Shown here piece after piece: positions 9,131 to 17,191 of a stretch of 64,000 bases of DNA. The notes under the pieces were generated by a model. That model saw nothing but the letters and a program-made list of their open reading frames with translations. It did no database searches and had not been told where the DNA came from. The position numbers and the translations under genes are program-made. The DNA comes from Allobosea caraganae. Its GTDB lineage: Bacteria; Pseudomonadota; Alphaproteobacteria; Rhizobiales; Beijerinckiaceae. The first letter of the stretch is position 1, and each line of letters starts with the position of its first letter. Location: assembly GCF_003351345.1 (NCBI RefSeq), contig NZ_QQTO01000033.1, positions 62,001-126,000 of the forward strand, given 5' to 3'.

Positions 9131-9950
9131 CAAGGAGAACGCCATCCAGCGCCTGTTCGGGCGGCGGAAGGCGGTCATCGGCGTCATCCACTCGCTGCCG
9201 TTGCCGGGCTCGCCGCATTACGACGGCGATCCGGTCGAGCGCATCTACGCCTATGCCGAGGCCGAGGCGCTGCGCTATCGCGATGGCGGCGTCGACGGCC
9301 TCATCGTCGAGAACCATGGCGACATCCCCTTCGCCAAGCCTGACGAGCTTGGCCCCGAGACCGCCGCGACCATGGCCGTGATGAGCCATCGCGTCGCCCA
9401 GGCGAGCAAGCTGCCGATCGGCATCAACGTGCTCGCCAATGGCGCGGTCCAGGCGCTGGCCGTGGCCAAGGCGTCCGGCGCGGCCTTCATCCGCGTCAAC
9501 CAATGGGCCAATGCCTATGTCGCCAACGAGGGCTTCATGGAGGGCAAGGCCGGGCAGGCGAGCCGCTATCGCGCCTGGCTGCGCGCCAAGGACGTCGCGA
9601 TCTTCACCGATGTCCACGTCAAGCACGGCGCCCACGCCATCACCGCCGACCGGACGCTGACCGAGCTGACCCGCGACAGCGAGTTCTTCGACGCCGACGC
9701 GGTGATCGTCACCGGCCAGCGCACTGGCGACAGCGCCCGCCTCGACCAGCTCGAGACCGTGCGCGACTCGACCAAGCTGCCGGTGCTTGTCGGCAGCGGC
9801 GTCACGGCGGAGAACGTCGCCGCGATCTTCGGCTTCGCCGACGCGGTCATCGTCGCCAGCTCGCTCAAGCACGAGGGCGGCTGGTGGAACGAGGTCGACC
9901 CCAAGCGCGTCGCCCATTTCATGGACGTGGTCAGGACGGCGCGGGCGTGA
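9108..9950 (+). CDS. BtpA/SgcQ family TIM-barrel-like protein
   Basis: Translation probably begins at GTG 9108, preceded by GGAG at the right distance, giving 280 residues. IGVIHSLPLPGSP, GVDGLIVENHGDIPF, GINVLANGAVQAL, IFTDVHVKHGAH and VIVTGQRTGD match the BtpA/SgcQ family throughout. Its members include SgcQ of the E. coli sgc sugar operon and cyanobacterial BtpA, needed for photosystem I accumulation. The biochemical activity is not settled as far as I know. It sits between two PfkB kinase genes in one operon (overlaps of 23 and 4 bp), so a role in processing a phosphorylated sugar or nucleoside is inferred. Confidence 0.88.
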   Translation: MSQSIYRDKENAIQRLFGRRKAVIGVIHSLPLPGSPHYDGDPVERIYAYAEAEALRYRDGGVDGLIVENHGDIPFAKPDELGPETAATMAVMSHRVAQASKLPIGINVLANGAVQALAVAKASGAAFIRVNQWANAYVANEGFMEGKAGQASRYRAWLRAKDVAIFTDVHVKHGAHAITADRTLTELTRDSEFFDADAVIVTGQRTGDSARLDQLETVRDSTKLPVLVGSGVTAENVAAIFGFADAVIVASSLKHEGGWWNEVDPKRVAHFMDVVRTARA

Positions 9951-10840
9951 AACGCGTCCTCGTCATCGGCAACGCAACGGTCGACGTCATCCTGTCGGTC
10001 CGGCATCTGCCGGCGCCGGGCGAGACGGTGCTGGCCGAGACGGAGTTCCGCTGCGCCGGTGGCAAGGGCCTGAACCAGGCGGTCGCGGCCGCCCGGCTCG
10101 GCGTTCCGACGACGCTGGTCGCCGCCCTTGGCGAGGATGCCGATGGCCGCTTCCTGCGCGAGGCGCTCCGACCCGAGCCGGTGCAGACAGGCTGGCTGGC
10201 CTCGCCGCACCCGACCGACATCTCGATCATCTCGATTGCCGCAGGCGGCGAGAACGCCATCGTCAGCACCGCGGCGAGCGCGCGCTGGTTTTCGGCCCAG
10301 GCGGCCGTCGCTGCGGCCTCCAGCCTCGGGGCGGGCGACATCCTGATCCTCCAGGGCAACCTCACCGAGGCGACCACGCGTGCGGCGCTGCGGACGGCGC
10401 GGGCGCGCGAGGCGACGACGATCCTCAACACCGCGCCCATCGCCTGGGACCAACGCGGCATCGCGGCAGAGGCCGATATCGTCGTCGCCAATGCCGGCGA
10501 GGCGGAGAGTCTGACGGGCTTCGTCGACGAGGCTGCGGCGCTCAGCCTGATCGAGGCCGGCGCCGGCGCGGCCATCGTCACGCGGGGCGCCAATGACGCG
10601 TTGCTGGCCGACCTCGCCAGCCTGGTTCACCTGCCGGTCGCGACCGTCGATGTCGTCGATACCTCGGGGGCGGGCGATGTCACGGTCGGCACGCTCGCTG
10701 GCGCGCTCGCGCTCGGCCGCTCGCTGCCCGACGCCTTGGCGCTTGCGCTGGCCGCCGCCTCGCTCTCGGTGACGCGGCGCGGCACGACGCCGTCTTTTCC
10801 GACGGTCGAGGAGATGCGCCGGCTGGTCGCGCGGGCCTAG
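9947..10840 (+). CDS. PfkB/ribokinase family carbohydrate kinase
   Basis: The GTG start at 9947 overlaps the stop of the BtpA-like gene (GTGA). The 297-residue protein begins VKRVLVIGNATVDVILSV, carries the substrate-side GGKGLNQAVAAARLG motif and the ATP-site DTSGAGDVTVG motif with the catalytic Asp. These are closest to ribokinases. It is the second kinase in this operon; the first is fused to an HTH. Two kinases may act on different steps, or the fused one may have become mainly a sensor. The stop overlaps that of the convergent hydrolase gene by sharing CTAG. Confidence 0.92.
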   Translation: MKRVLVIGNATVDVILSVRHLPAPGETVLAETEFRCAGGKGLNQAVAAARLGVPTTLVAALGEDADGRFLREALRPEPVQTGWLASPHPTDISIISIAAGGENAIVSTAASARWFSAQAAVAAASSLGAGDILILQGNLTEATTRAALRTARAREATTILNTAPIAWDQRGIAAEADIVVANAGEAESLTGFVDEAAALSLIEAGAGAAIVTRGANDALLADLASLVHLPVATVDVVDTSGAGDVTVGTLAGALALGRSLPDALALALAAASLSVTRRGTTPSFPTVEEMRRLVARA

Positions 10841-11475
10841 CGGACGACCCTGTCCACCCACGCCGAGACAGTCTCCGCCAGCGTCTTCAAATGATCGGCG
10901 GCAGAGAAGCCGGACACGCCCTTGCGCGGCTTCAAATCATGGTCGCCATCCTCCAGCCAGAGGATCTCGATGGCTTTCGAGAGCGTGTAGCCGGCGGCCT
11001 CCTCGCGCGTGCCGAACAGGTCGCGGGTTCCCTGCGCGATCAGCGCCGGCGTCGTCATTCCGGCGAGATGCTCGGTGCGCAGCTGCTCCGGCTTGCCGAT
11101 CGGGTGGAAGGGATAGCCGAGGCAGAGCAGGCCCGCGATCCGCCCGGACGCGTGCAGCTCATCGGCGAGCATGCTGGCGATGCGGCCGCCCATCGACTTG
11201 CCGCCGATGATCAGCGGTCCCTTTGCGCCAAGCGACTGGATGGCGGCGAGGTATTCCGGCTTGAGCGTGTCCGCGCGCGGTGGCGGCTTCTTCGCCGAGG
11301 AGGTGCGGCGGCTCGCCATGTAGCCGAACTCGAAGCGGGCGATGCGCAGGCCGGCACCGGCGAGCGCCTTCGCAATCGCGGTCATCGCGGCCGAATCCAT
11401 CGGCGCTCCCGCGCCATGCGCAAGCAGGATGGTCGCCTTCGCTTGCTCCGGCCCGTCGCTCAGGAATGTCGTCAT
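10837..11475 (-). CDS. Alpha/beta-hydrolase family protein (KANL3/Tex30-type, DLH-like)
   Basis: From ATG at 11475 the protein has 212 residues. It contains ATILLAHGAGAPMDS (oxyanion loop), a nucleophile elbow GGKSMGGRIAS (Ser), YPFHPIGKP, ALIAQGTRDLFG (acid Asp) and LEDGDHDLKP (His). This pattern is typical of the small dienelactone-hydrolase-like hydrolases related to Tex30/KANL3. The triad is complete, so it should be a serine hydrolase, but its substrate is unknown. It stands alone on the minus strand. Confidence 0.8.
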   Translation of the reverse strand: MTTFLSDGPEQAKATILLAHGAGAPMDSAAMTAIAKALAGAGLRIARFEFGYMASRRTSSAKKPPPRADTLKPEYLAAIQSLGAKGPLIIGGKSMGGRIASMLADELHASGRIAGLLCLGYPFHPIGKPEQLRTEHLAGMTTPALIAQGTRDLFGTREEAAGYTLSKAIEILWLEDGDHDLKPRKGVSGFSAADHLKTLAETVSAWVDRVVR

Positions 11476-11555
11476 CGCAGCCAGCCTCAAAGGTCCTGCG
11501 CCGTTGCAGCACAGGAGCCGGGCGATCGCAAACGGATGTCGCTGGCCGCGATCCG

Positions 11556-12479
11556 CTACGCCGTCCCGACGCGTCCCTGATAGATCGACAGGTTCGCGTA
11601 GGTTGCGTTCAGCAGCGGCGCGGCGATCCCCGCCCGCTCCCCGCGTGCCAGCAGGTCGCCGATGATCTGCTCGGCCTCGATCGCACCACCCTTTTGCAGG
11701 TCGCGATACATCGAGGAGGTCAGCGGCGAGCCCTTGGCGGTGAGCTGCCCGCGGATCGTCGTGAGGAAGCCCTCGCCAGGCGGCGTACCCACGGCCCTGA
11801 CGATGGCCACGACCTCCTCGAACAGCGCATTCGCGAAGGCGAGCCCGCCCGGCGCGGCCTCGGTCTCGCCGATCGTCCCGCGCATCAGGCAGGTGATGGC
11901 GCCGAGCGAGGACAGGAAGATCCACTTCTCCCACATCTCGCGCTGGATCGTCGGCGACAGCCGGGCATCGAAGCCAGCGCCCTGCATGAACACGTCGAGT
12001 GCCGCCATCCGCTCGGAACTAGCTCCACTCAACTCGCCATAGGCGAGGTCATGGAAGGGCGCGAGCTGGACGACGCGGTCCTGCGCGTCGATCGTCGCCG
12101 CGATCTTGCAGACGCCGCCGGCGATGGCCTGCTTGCCGAAGCGAGCCTGCAGGAGATCGACATGCTTCATGCCGTTGAGCACCGGCACGATCACCGTGTC
12201 GGCGCCGACTGCGGGCGCGAGGTCGTCGAGCGCAGCTGCCAGTGAAAAGGCCTTCACGCTCAGCAGGATGGCATCATAGGTTCCATCGATGCTTTCGGCC
12301 GTGACGATCTTCGGCTGGAGCGTCAGGTCGCCATGCGGGCTGACGATCTGCAACCCCTCGGCCTTGAGCTGCGCGGCCCGGCGGGCCCGCACCAGGAAGG
12401 TCACGTCGCGCCCGGCCGCTGCCAACCGCCCGCCGAAATAGCCGCCGGTCGAGCCGGCCCCCACCACGAGCAAACGCAT
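11556..12479 (-). CDS. Ketopantoate reductase family protein (2-dehydropantoate 2-reductase)
   Basis: The 307-residue protein starts MRLLVVGAGSTGGYFGGRLAAAGRDVTFLVR, an NADPH-binding Rossmann fold. It continues with ILLSVKAF (catalytic Lys region), PVLNGMKH, EMWEKWIFLSSLGAIT and a C-terminal SPLTSSMYRDLQKGGAIEAE with the conserved Ser and Glu. This is the PanE/ApbA pattern. It starts within the stop of the EamA transporter gene (TGATG), so the two are coupled. Pairing with an exporter and a TetR regulator suggests an accessory role rather than the housekeeping pantothenate enzyme. Confidence 0.85.
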   Translation of the reverse strand: MRLLVVGAGSTGGYFGGRLAAAGRDVTFLVRARRAAQLKAEGLQIVSPHGDLTLQPKIVTAESIDGTYDAILLSVKAFSLAAALDDLAPAVGADTVIVPVLNGMKHVDLLQARFGKQAIAGGVCKIAATIDAQDRVVQLAPFHDLAYGELSGASSERMAALDVFMQGAGFDARLSPTIQREMWEKWIFLSSLGAITCLMRGTIGETEAAPGGLAFANALFEEVVAIVRAVGTPPGEGFLTTIRGQLTAKGSPLTSSMYRDLQKGGAIEAEQIIGDLLARGERAGIAAPLLNATYANLSIYQGRVGTA

Positions 12480-13414
12480 CAGGCTGTTCCTTCGACTTGG
12501 GTTGGCTGGGGCCGCGCGGCAAGCACGACGCCGGTGACGATGATCAGGATCGCGGCGCTTGCAAGCAGGCTCGGAACCTCGCCGAGCACCGGGATGGCGA
12601 TCAGCGAGGCCGCGACCGGAACGAGCGCGATCATCGCGGTCGCCGCGGCGGAGCCGAGCAGCGCGACTGCCCGGTTGAAGGTGATGACGGCGACGACGCT
12701 CATCAGGATGCCCTGATAGATGCCTTGCAGCACCAGCTCCTGCATCGAGGCGTGGTCGAGATGGCCGAGGCCGAGCCAGAGATAGACGGGCAGGAAGAGC
12801 AGGGCCGACCAGAAGCAGATCAGTGCCGCCGCCTGAAGCGCGCTCAGCCCGGTGCGACGGAAGATCAGCGTGTAGAGCGCCCACATCGCCGCCGCCAGCG
12901 CAAGCGCGATCAGGCCGGACGGGTTGAACGCGCCATTGGCGGGTGCGGTCGCGATCGACAGGATGGCCAGCCCGGCGACGATCGCGGCATAGCCGGCAAG
13001 GCGCGGCTTGCCCGGCCTCTCGCGCAGAACGAGCCAGCCGATCAGCCCGGAGAAAACCGGCATCAGCGTCGGCGCGGTCGAGGCCGCCTGCGCCGCGCTG
13101 CTGAGTTGCAGGCCGAGCGCGACGAGCAGCACGAAGGGCGCGCCCCAGAGCACGGCGAAGACGAGCCCGAGCCCCCAGGCGCGGGCCGGCAGCCTGGCCG
13201 TGAGCAGCACCGGCAGCAGGGCCAGCGCGCCGACGCTGAAGCGGATCGCGGTGATGTCCCAGATGCGCAGCTCGCGGGTGACGCTGAAGCGCGTCACCAC
13301 GAACCAGCCGGAGAAGATCGCGACTGAGATCGCCGCCCAGGTGAAGCCGGCGAGCAGCGAGCGCTCGGCGGGCGAGCGGCTGTCCGAACCCTTTTGCGCG
13401 ATACCCATGGCCAT
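12479..13414 (-). CDS. EamA/DMT-family transporter (10 TM drug/metabolite exporter)
   Basis: The 311-residue protein has about ten hydrophobic helices in two EamA repeats. Examples are FTWAAISVAIFSGWFVVTRF at the start, APTLMPVFSGLIGWLVL mid-protein and a C-terminal LLASAAILIIVTGVVLAARP. The family exports amino acids and other small metabolites. It is the first gene of a two-gene minus-strand operon with the ketopantoate-reductase-like gene, and is divergent from a TetR regulator with a palindrome between them. Confidence 0.9.
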   Translation of the reverse strand: MAMGIAQKGSDSRSPAERSLLAGFTWAAISVAIFSGWFVVTRFSVTRELRIWDITAIRFSVGALALLPVLLTARLPARAWGLGLVFAVLWGAPFVLLVALGLQLSSAAQAASTAPTLMPVFSGLIGWLVLRERPGKPRLAGYAAIVAGLAILSIATAPANGAFNPSGLIALALAAAMWALYTLIFRRTGLSALQAAALICFWSALLFLPVYLWLGLGHLDHASMQELVLQGIYQGILMSVVAVITFNRAVALLGSAAATAMIALVPVAASLIAIPVLGEVPSLLASAAILIIVTGVVLAARPQPTQVEGTA

Positions 13415-13464
13415 CGAAATCTCCCAGTCGCGTCGGGACGCGTCAATCGAGCGCTCTGGTGTTT

Positions 13465-13480
13465 TAGAACGATCGTTTTA
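13465..13480. promoter_or_regulatory. TetR-type operator candidate
   Basis: TAGAACGATCGTTTTA is a 16-bp palindrome with one mismatched pair and the core AACGATCGTT. It lies between the divergent EamA gene (start 13414) and the TetR gene (start 13541), where an autoregulatory TetR site is expected. Confidence 0.6.
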
Positions 13481-13540
13481 TAATGTCTTGGCGCTGGACG
13501 AATGGCGGCAGCGCGCGGCGTTCATGCCGGGAGGGGTGCG

Positions 13541-14131
13541 ATGGCGCGGCCGAGGGAGTTCGAGGAGGTTGCGGTGCTCGACGCCGCGGTCCAGCGCTTC
13601 TGGTCGCATGGCTACGAGGCCTCATCGATGCGCGATCTCGCCAGCGCCATGGGCATCACCGGGGCCAGCCTCTACAACGCTTTCGGGGACAAGCGCTCGC
13701 TCTACCGCCGCGCGCTTGACCGCTATGTCGAGAGCACGGTCGCCGAGCGCGTCAGCCGCCTGGAGGGTCTCTTGCCGCCGCGCCGGGCGATCGAGGGCTT
13801 CTTCGACGAGGTGATCGAGCGCTCCCTGAGCGACCCGCAGCGCAAGGGCTGCATGCTGGTGAACTCGGCCCTCGAACTGGCGCCGCACGATCCCGAGTTC
13901 CGCGATGCCGTCGCGGAGGTGACCGACAGGATCGAGGCCTTCTTCCGCCGCTGCGCCGTCGCCGGCCAGCGGGATGGGACGATCACTACGGCGCAGACGG
14001 CAGACGATCTCGCGCGCCACCTCCTGGCCGTCCTGTTCGGATTGCGCGCGCTCTCGCGCGTGCGGCCAGAGCGCGCCTTGCTCGAAGGCCTGGTCCGCCC
14101 GGCCTACGCATTGCTCGACAGCCGCACCTGA
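13541..14131 (+). CDS. TetR/AcrR family transcriptional regulator
   Basis: The 196-residue protein starts at ATG 13541 after a GGGAGGGG ribosome-binding site. Residues about 5-50 form the TetR HTH (VLDAAVQRFWSHGYEASSMRDLASAMGITGASLYNAFGDKRSLY), read here in pieces: SSMRDLASAMGITGASLYNAF is the recognition region. The C-terminal half (GCMLVNSALELAPHDPEF) resembles ligand domains of YxaF/AcrR-like members. It is expected to repress the divergent EamA operon through the palindrome at 13465-13480. Confidence 0.9.
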   Translation: MARPREFEEVAVLDAAVQRFWSHGYEASSMRDLASAMGITGASLYNAFGDKRSLYRRALDRYVESTVAERVSRLEGLLPPRRAIEGFFDEVIERSLSDPQRKGCMLVNSALELAPHDPEFRDAVAEVTDRIEAFFRRCAVAGQRDGTITTAQTADDLARHLLAVLFGLRALSRVRPERALLEGLVRPAYALLDSRT

Positions 14132-14197
14132 GCGCTCGCGCTGCTATGCCGCCGGCCGGCGATCGGCCATCATCCCGGTGATGCGTTTGGTGCCGTG

Positions 14198-15484
14198 ATG
14201 ATTCCATACATCGATAGCTACTATTCCCGCACGCTTGCCGATCCGCGGGAACGGGCGGCTTTGGCCGGCATCGAGACTGCGGATGTCTGCATCATCGGCG
14301 CCGGCCTCGCAGGCCTCACGACGGCGCTCGAACTGGTGCGGGCAGGGCGCTCTGTCGTGCTGCTGGAGGCCGAGGCGGTCGGCTGGGGCGCGTCCGGCCG
14401 CAATGGCGGCTTCGTCAGCCCCGGCTATTCGCGCGGCCTCTCCTCGCTAGAGGCGGCGATCGGCGAGGAGCCGGCGCGCAAGCTCTACGGCCTCTCGATC
14501 GAGGGCATGGATATCGTCGCGGAGAACATCCGCGCCCTCGGCATCACGGATGCCCAGCGCGTCGACGGCATCCTTCGCGTCATCCGCTACAACGATCCGG
14601 GCAGCCTGCAGCGCATGCGCAACAAGGCTTGGGATCGCCATAACTACCGGCTCGATTTCTGGGACACAGACAAGGTCCGCGAGACGCTGGTCTCGAAGAA
14701 ATACCGTCAGGCGCTGCTCGATCCCCAGGCCTTCCACATCCACCCGCTGAACTACGCCCGCGCGCTTGCCGCAGCGATCGAGGCGGCGGGCGGCCGGATC
14801 TTCGAGCACTCGCGCGCGGTTTCGGCCGAACTCGACCAGCCCGAGAAGATCATCCGCACCGCCGCCGGCGAGGTCCGGGCCGAGCATGTCGTCTTCACCG
14901 GCGGCGGCTATACCGACCGGCTGGTACCGAGGCTGCGCGACAGCCAGCTCCCGATCGCGACCTATGTCCTGATCACCGAGCCGGCGCCGGAGCGGCTCGC
15001 CACCGCGATCCGGACCCGCGCCGCAGCCCTCGATGACCGCCGCGCCAGCGATTATTACCGCCTCGTCGACGATGGGCGCCGCCTGCTCTGGGGCGGCCGC
15101 ATCACCACGCGCACCTCGGAGCCGCGCAGGCTGGCCGAGATGCTGCGCCGGAGCATCACCGACACCTATCCGCAGCTCGACGGCATCAAGGTCGAAGCGG
15201 CCTGGACCGGGCTGATGTCCTATGCCCGCCACCTGATGCCGCAGATTGGCCAACTCCAGCCCAATGTCTGGCATTGCCTCGGCTTCGGCGGCCATGGCCT
15301 CAATACCACCGCGATCGGCGGCCGCGTCGTCGCGGAGGCGATCACCGGGCAATCCGACCGCGTCCGCCTGTTCGAGCCCTTCGGCCTGGTCTGGAATGGC
15401 GGGCCGGCCGGGCGGGCGGCGGTGCAACTGACCTATTGGCGCTATCAGGCGCTGGACTGGCTGCGCGAGGCGAGGGCGGGCTGA
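14198..15484 (+). CDS. FAD-dependent oxidoreductase, DAO/PuuB-like
   Basis: The start is ATG 14198, or the adjacent GTG 14195; the product has 428-429 residues. DVCIIGAGLAGLTTALEL is the FAD-binding GxGxxG. SGRNGGFVSPG follows, then LWGGRITTR, and a C-terminal GFGGHGLNTTAIGGR closes the flavin site. The layout matches the DadA/PuuB family (gamma-glutamylputrescine oxidoreductase-like amine oxidases). The natural amine is not identifiable, and no glutamylpolyamine synthetase gene is nearby. Confidence 0.88.
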   Translation: MIPYIDSYYSRTLADPRERAALAGIETADVCIIGAGLAGLTTALELVRAGRSVVLLEAEAVGWGASGRNGGFVSPGYSRGLSSLEAAIGEEPARKLYGLSIEGMDIVAENIRALGITDAQRVDGILRVIRYNDPGSLQRMRNKAWDRHNYRLDFWDTDKVRETLVSKKYRQALLDPQAFHIHPLNYARALAAAIEAAGGRIFEHSRAVSAELDQPEKIIRTAAGEVRAEHVVFTGGGYTDRLVPRLRDSQLPIATYVLITEPAPERLATAIRTRAAALDDRRASDYYRLVDDGRRLLWGGRITTRTSEPRRLAEMLRRSITDTYPQLDGIKVEAAWTGLMSYARHLMPQIGQLQPNVWHCLGFGGHGLNTTAIGGRVVAEAITGQSDRVRLFEPFGLVWNGGPAGRAAVQLTYWRYQALDWLREARAG

Positions 15485-15531
15485 AGCATCGGCCCGAAAA
15501 ATGGCCTGCGGTTTTCGGAAAAGCCGATGCT
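15485..15531. repeat. Palindromic repeat family D, copy 1
   Basis: AGCATCGGC at 15485-15493 pairs with GCCGATGCT at 15523-15531 around a GGTTTTCGG-containing centre. A related element is at 23322-23368. It directly follows the FAD oxidoreductase stop and could also serve as a terminator hairpin. Confidence 0.6.
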
Positions 15532-15542
15532 AAATCAAAGAG

Positions 15543-15974
15543 CTAGAGAGGCCGCACGCTATGGCGCGGCGCGCGCATTTCGCCGCGCTGCGTCCCGATC
15601 GCCATCTCAAAACTGTCGGCGATCCGCCGGGCGCGGATGATGAAGGCCTCCGCAACGTCCTGCGCGAAGAGTTCGCGCGCGGTCTCCTCGAACAGCGCGA
15701 GCCAGCGGTCGAAATGCCGGCCCTCCAGCGGCAGGATCAGGTGCGGGCGCATCGGCCGGCCATTATAGCGCGAGGTCCGCAGCATCACGCTGCTCCAGAA
15801 ATCGGTGATCTTCGCGATATGGTCGTCCCAGTCCGCGACGGCCGCGGCGAAGACCGGGCCGATCACATCATCCTCGTGGGCGCGGCCATAGAAGGTCCGG
15901 ACCAGCAGCCCAATCGAGGCATCGTCGATGGCGGGATGGGCGATGTTCGGGTTGGTCAGCGGGTTGTCGCTCAC
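15543..15974 (-). CDS. Truncated haemoglobin, group III
   Basis: The probable GTG start at 15974 gives 143 residues and lies only 4 bp after the stop of the upstream oxidoreductase gene. IGLLVRTFYGRAHEDDVIGPVFA, DHIAKITDFWSSVMLRTSRYNG and the proximal-His helix HFDRWLALF match group III (P-type) truncated haemoglobins. The family binds haem and is associated with oxygen/nitric oxide chemistry. Coupling to an old-yellow-enzyme gene suggests that enzyme may reduce the globin or act in the same stress response; this is inference. Confidence 0.88.
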   Translation of the reverse strand: MSDNPLTNPNIAHPAIDDASIGLLVRTFYGRAHEDDVIGPVFAAAVADWDDHIAKITDFWSSVMLRTSRYNGRPMRPHLILPLEGRHFDRWLALFEETARELFAQDVAEAFIIRARRIADSFEMAIGTQRGEMRAPRHSVRPL

Positions 15975-15978
15975 GGCA

Positions 15979-17073
15979 TCAGCCGAAGAGCTTGCCGAAC
16001 TGGCGCGGCTGCGAGCGCAGGTACTGGCTTGGCGGCTTGACGCTGGCGCCGAGCTGGGCGGCGGCATGCCAGGGCCAGCGCGGATCGTAGAGCATGCCGC
16101 GCGCCAGGGCGACGAGGTCGGCATCGCCGGTGCCGATGATCGCCTCGGCCTGGTCCGGCTCGGTGATCAGCCCGACCGCGATGGTCGGCAACCCCGTCGC
16201 CTGCTTCACGGCGCGGGCGAAGGGCACCTGGTAGTTCGGGCCGAGCGGCACCTGCTGCTCGGACGAGAGCCCGCCGCCGGAGATATGGATGAAGTCGCCG
16301 CCGCGTGCTTCCAGAGCCTCAGCGAAGGCGACGGTCTGCTCGATATCCCAGCCGCCCGCGACCCAGTCGGAACCTGAGACGCGGAAGCCGACCGGGATCG
16401 AGGCGGGCACGGCCTCGCGCACCGCATCGAAGATTTCGAGCGGTAGCCGCATGCGGTTCTCCAGCGAGCCGCCATATTGATCCTCGCGCCGGTTCGAGAG
16501 CGGCGAGAGGAACTGGTGCAGCAGGTAGCCATGTGCCGCATGCAGTTCGATCGCATTCAGGCCGAGCCTTGCGGCGCGCTTGGCCGAGGCGGCGAAGTTT
16601 TCGCGGATGCGGGCGATGCCTGCGAGGTCGAGTGCCAATGGCGCGCGCGGATGGCTGCCGAAGGCGATGGGCGAGGGGGCCAGCGTCTGCCAGCCGCCCT
16701 GGTCGAGCCCGAGCTGGCCGCCGCCCTGCCAGGGCGCCGCGACCGAGGCTTTTCGCCCGGCATGGGCGAGCTGGATGCCGATCGGCATGTCGGAATGCTT
16801 GCGGATGGCGTCGAGCACCTTGCCGAGCGCGGCTTCGGTCTCGTCCGACCAGAGCCCGACATCGAGCGGGCTGATCCGCCCTTCCGGCTCGACCGCCGTC
16901 GCCTCGATGAAGAGCAGGGCCGCGCCCGACAGCGCAAGATGGCCGAGATGGATCGTGTGCCAATCGGTGGCCTTGCCGTCTTCGGCCGAATACTGGCACA
17001 TCGGCGCGATCACGATGCGGTTGCTGAGCTCAAGCGCGCCGAGCTTGTAGGGGCTGAAGAGCTGGCTGGTCAT
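15979..17073 (-). CDS. NADH:flavin oxidoreductase, YqjM-class old yellow enzyme
   Basis: The 364-residue FMN enzyme shows APMCQYSA with the YqjM-type regulatory Cys at residue 26, QLAHAGRKAS, the catalytic HAAHGYLLHQFLSP region and LSNRREDQYGGS. These are signatures of the thermophilic-like/YqjM class, which reduces activated C=C bonds with NAD(P)H. A truncated haemoglobin gene follows after 4 bp. Likely cytoplasmic; the physiological electrophile is unknown. Confidence 0.92.
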   Translation of the reverse strand: MTSQLFSPYKLGALELSNRIVIAPMCQYSAEDGKATDWHTIHLGHLALSGAALLFIEATAVEPEGRISPLDVGLWSDETEAALGKVLDAIRKHSDMPIGIQLAHAGRKASVAAPWQGGGQLGLDQGGWQTLAPSPIAFGSHPRAPLALDLAGIARIRENFAASAKRAARLGLNAIELHAAHGYLLHQFLSPLSNRREDQYGGSLENRMRLPLEIFDAVREAVPASIPVGFRVSGSDWVAGGWDIEQTVAFAEALEARGGDFIHISGGGLSSEQQVPLGPNYQVPFARAVKQATGLPTIAVGLITEPDQAEAIIGTGDADLVALARGMLYDPRWPWHAAAQLGASVKPPSQYLRSQPRQFGKLFG

Positions 17074-17191
17074 GATTCGCCTCGGACCTCGATGTCGCGC
17101 CGCACAAAGCGCTGGCTATCTTTAGCCGCTCGGGCGGCTGGCTGACCATGCGCCAGGATGCAGACGTGCCCGTCGCAAACGCAGCTTGAAC

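Noticed and set aside
10837..11934. Longer version of the alpha/beta hydrolase starting upstream of 11475
   Set aside because: The N-terminal extension is Arg/Gly-rich and antisense-like and overlaps the ketopantoate reductase gene; homology begins at the ATG at 11475.
13541..14131. Earlier start of the TetR gene at 13502
   Set aside because: The 13 extra residues lie outside the TetR fold, while ATG 13541 has a strong GGGAGGGG site and begins at the usual MARPREF.
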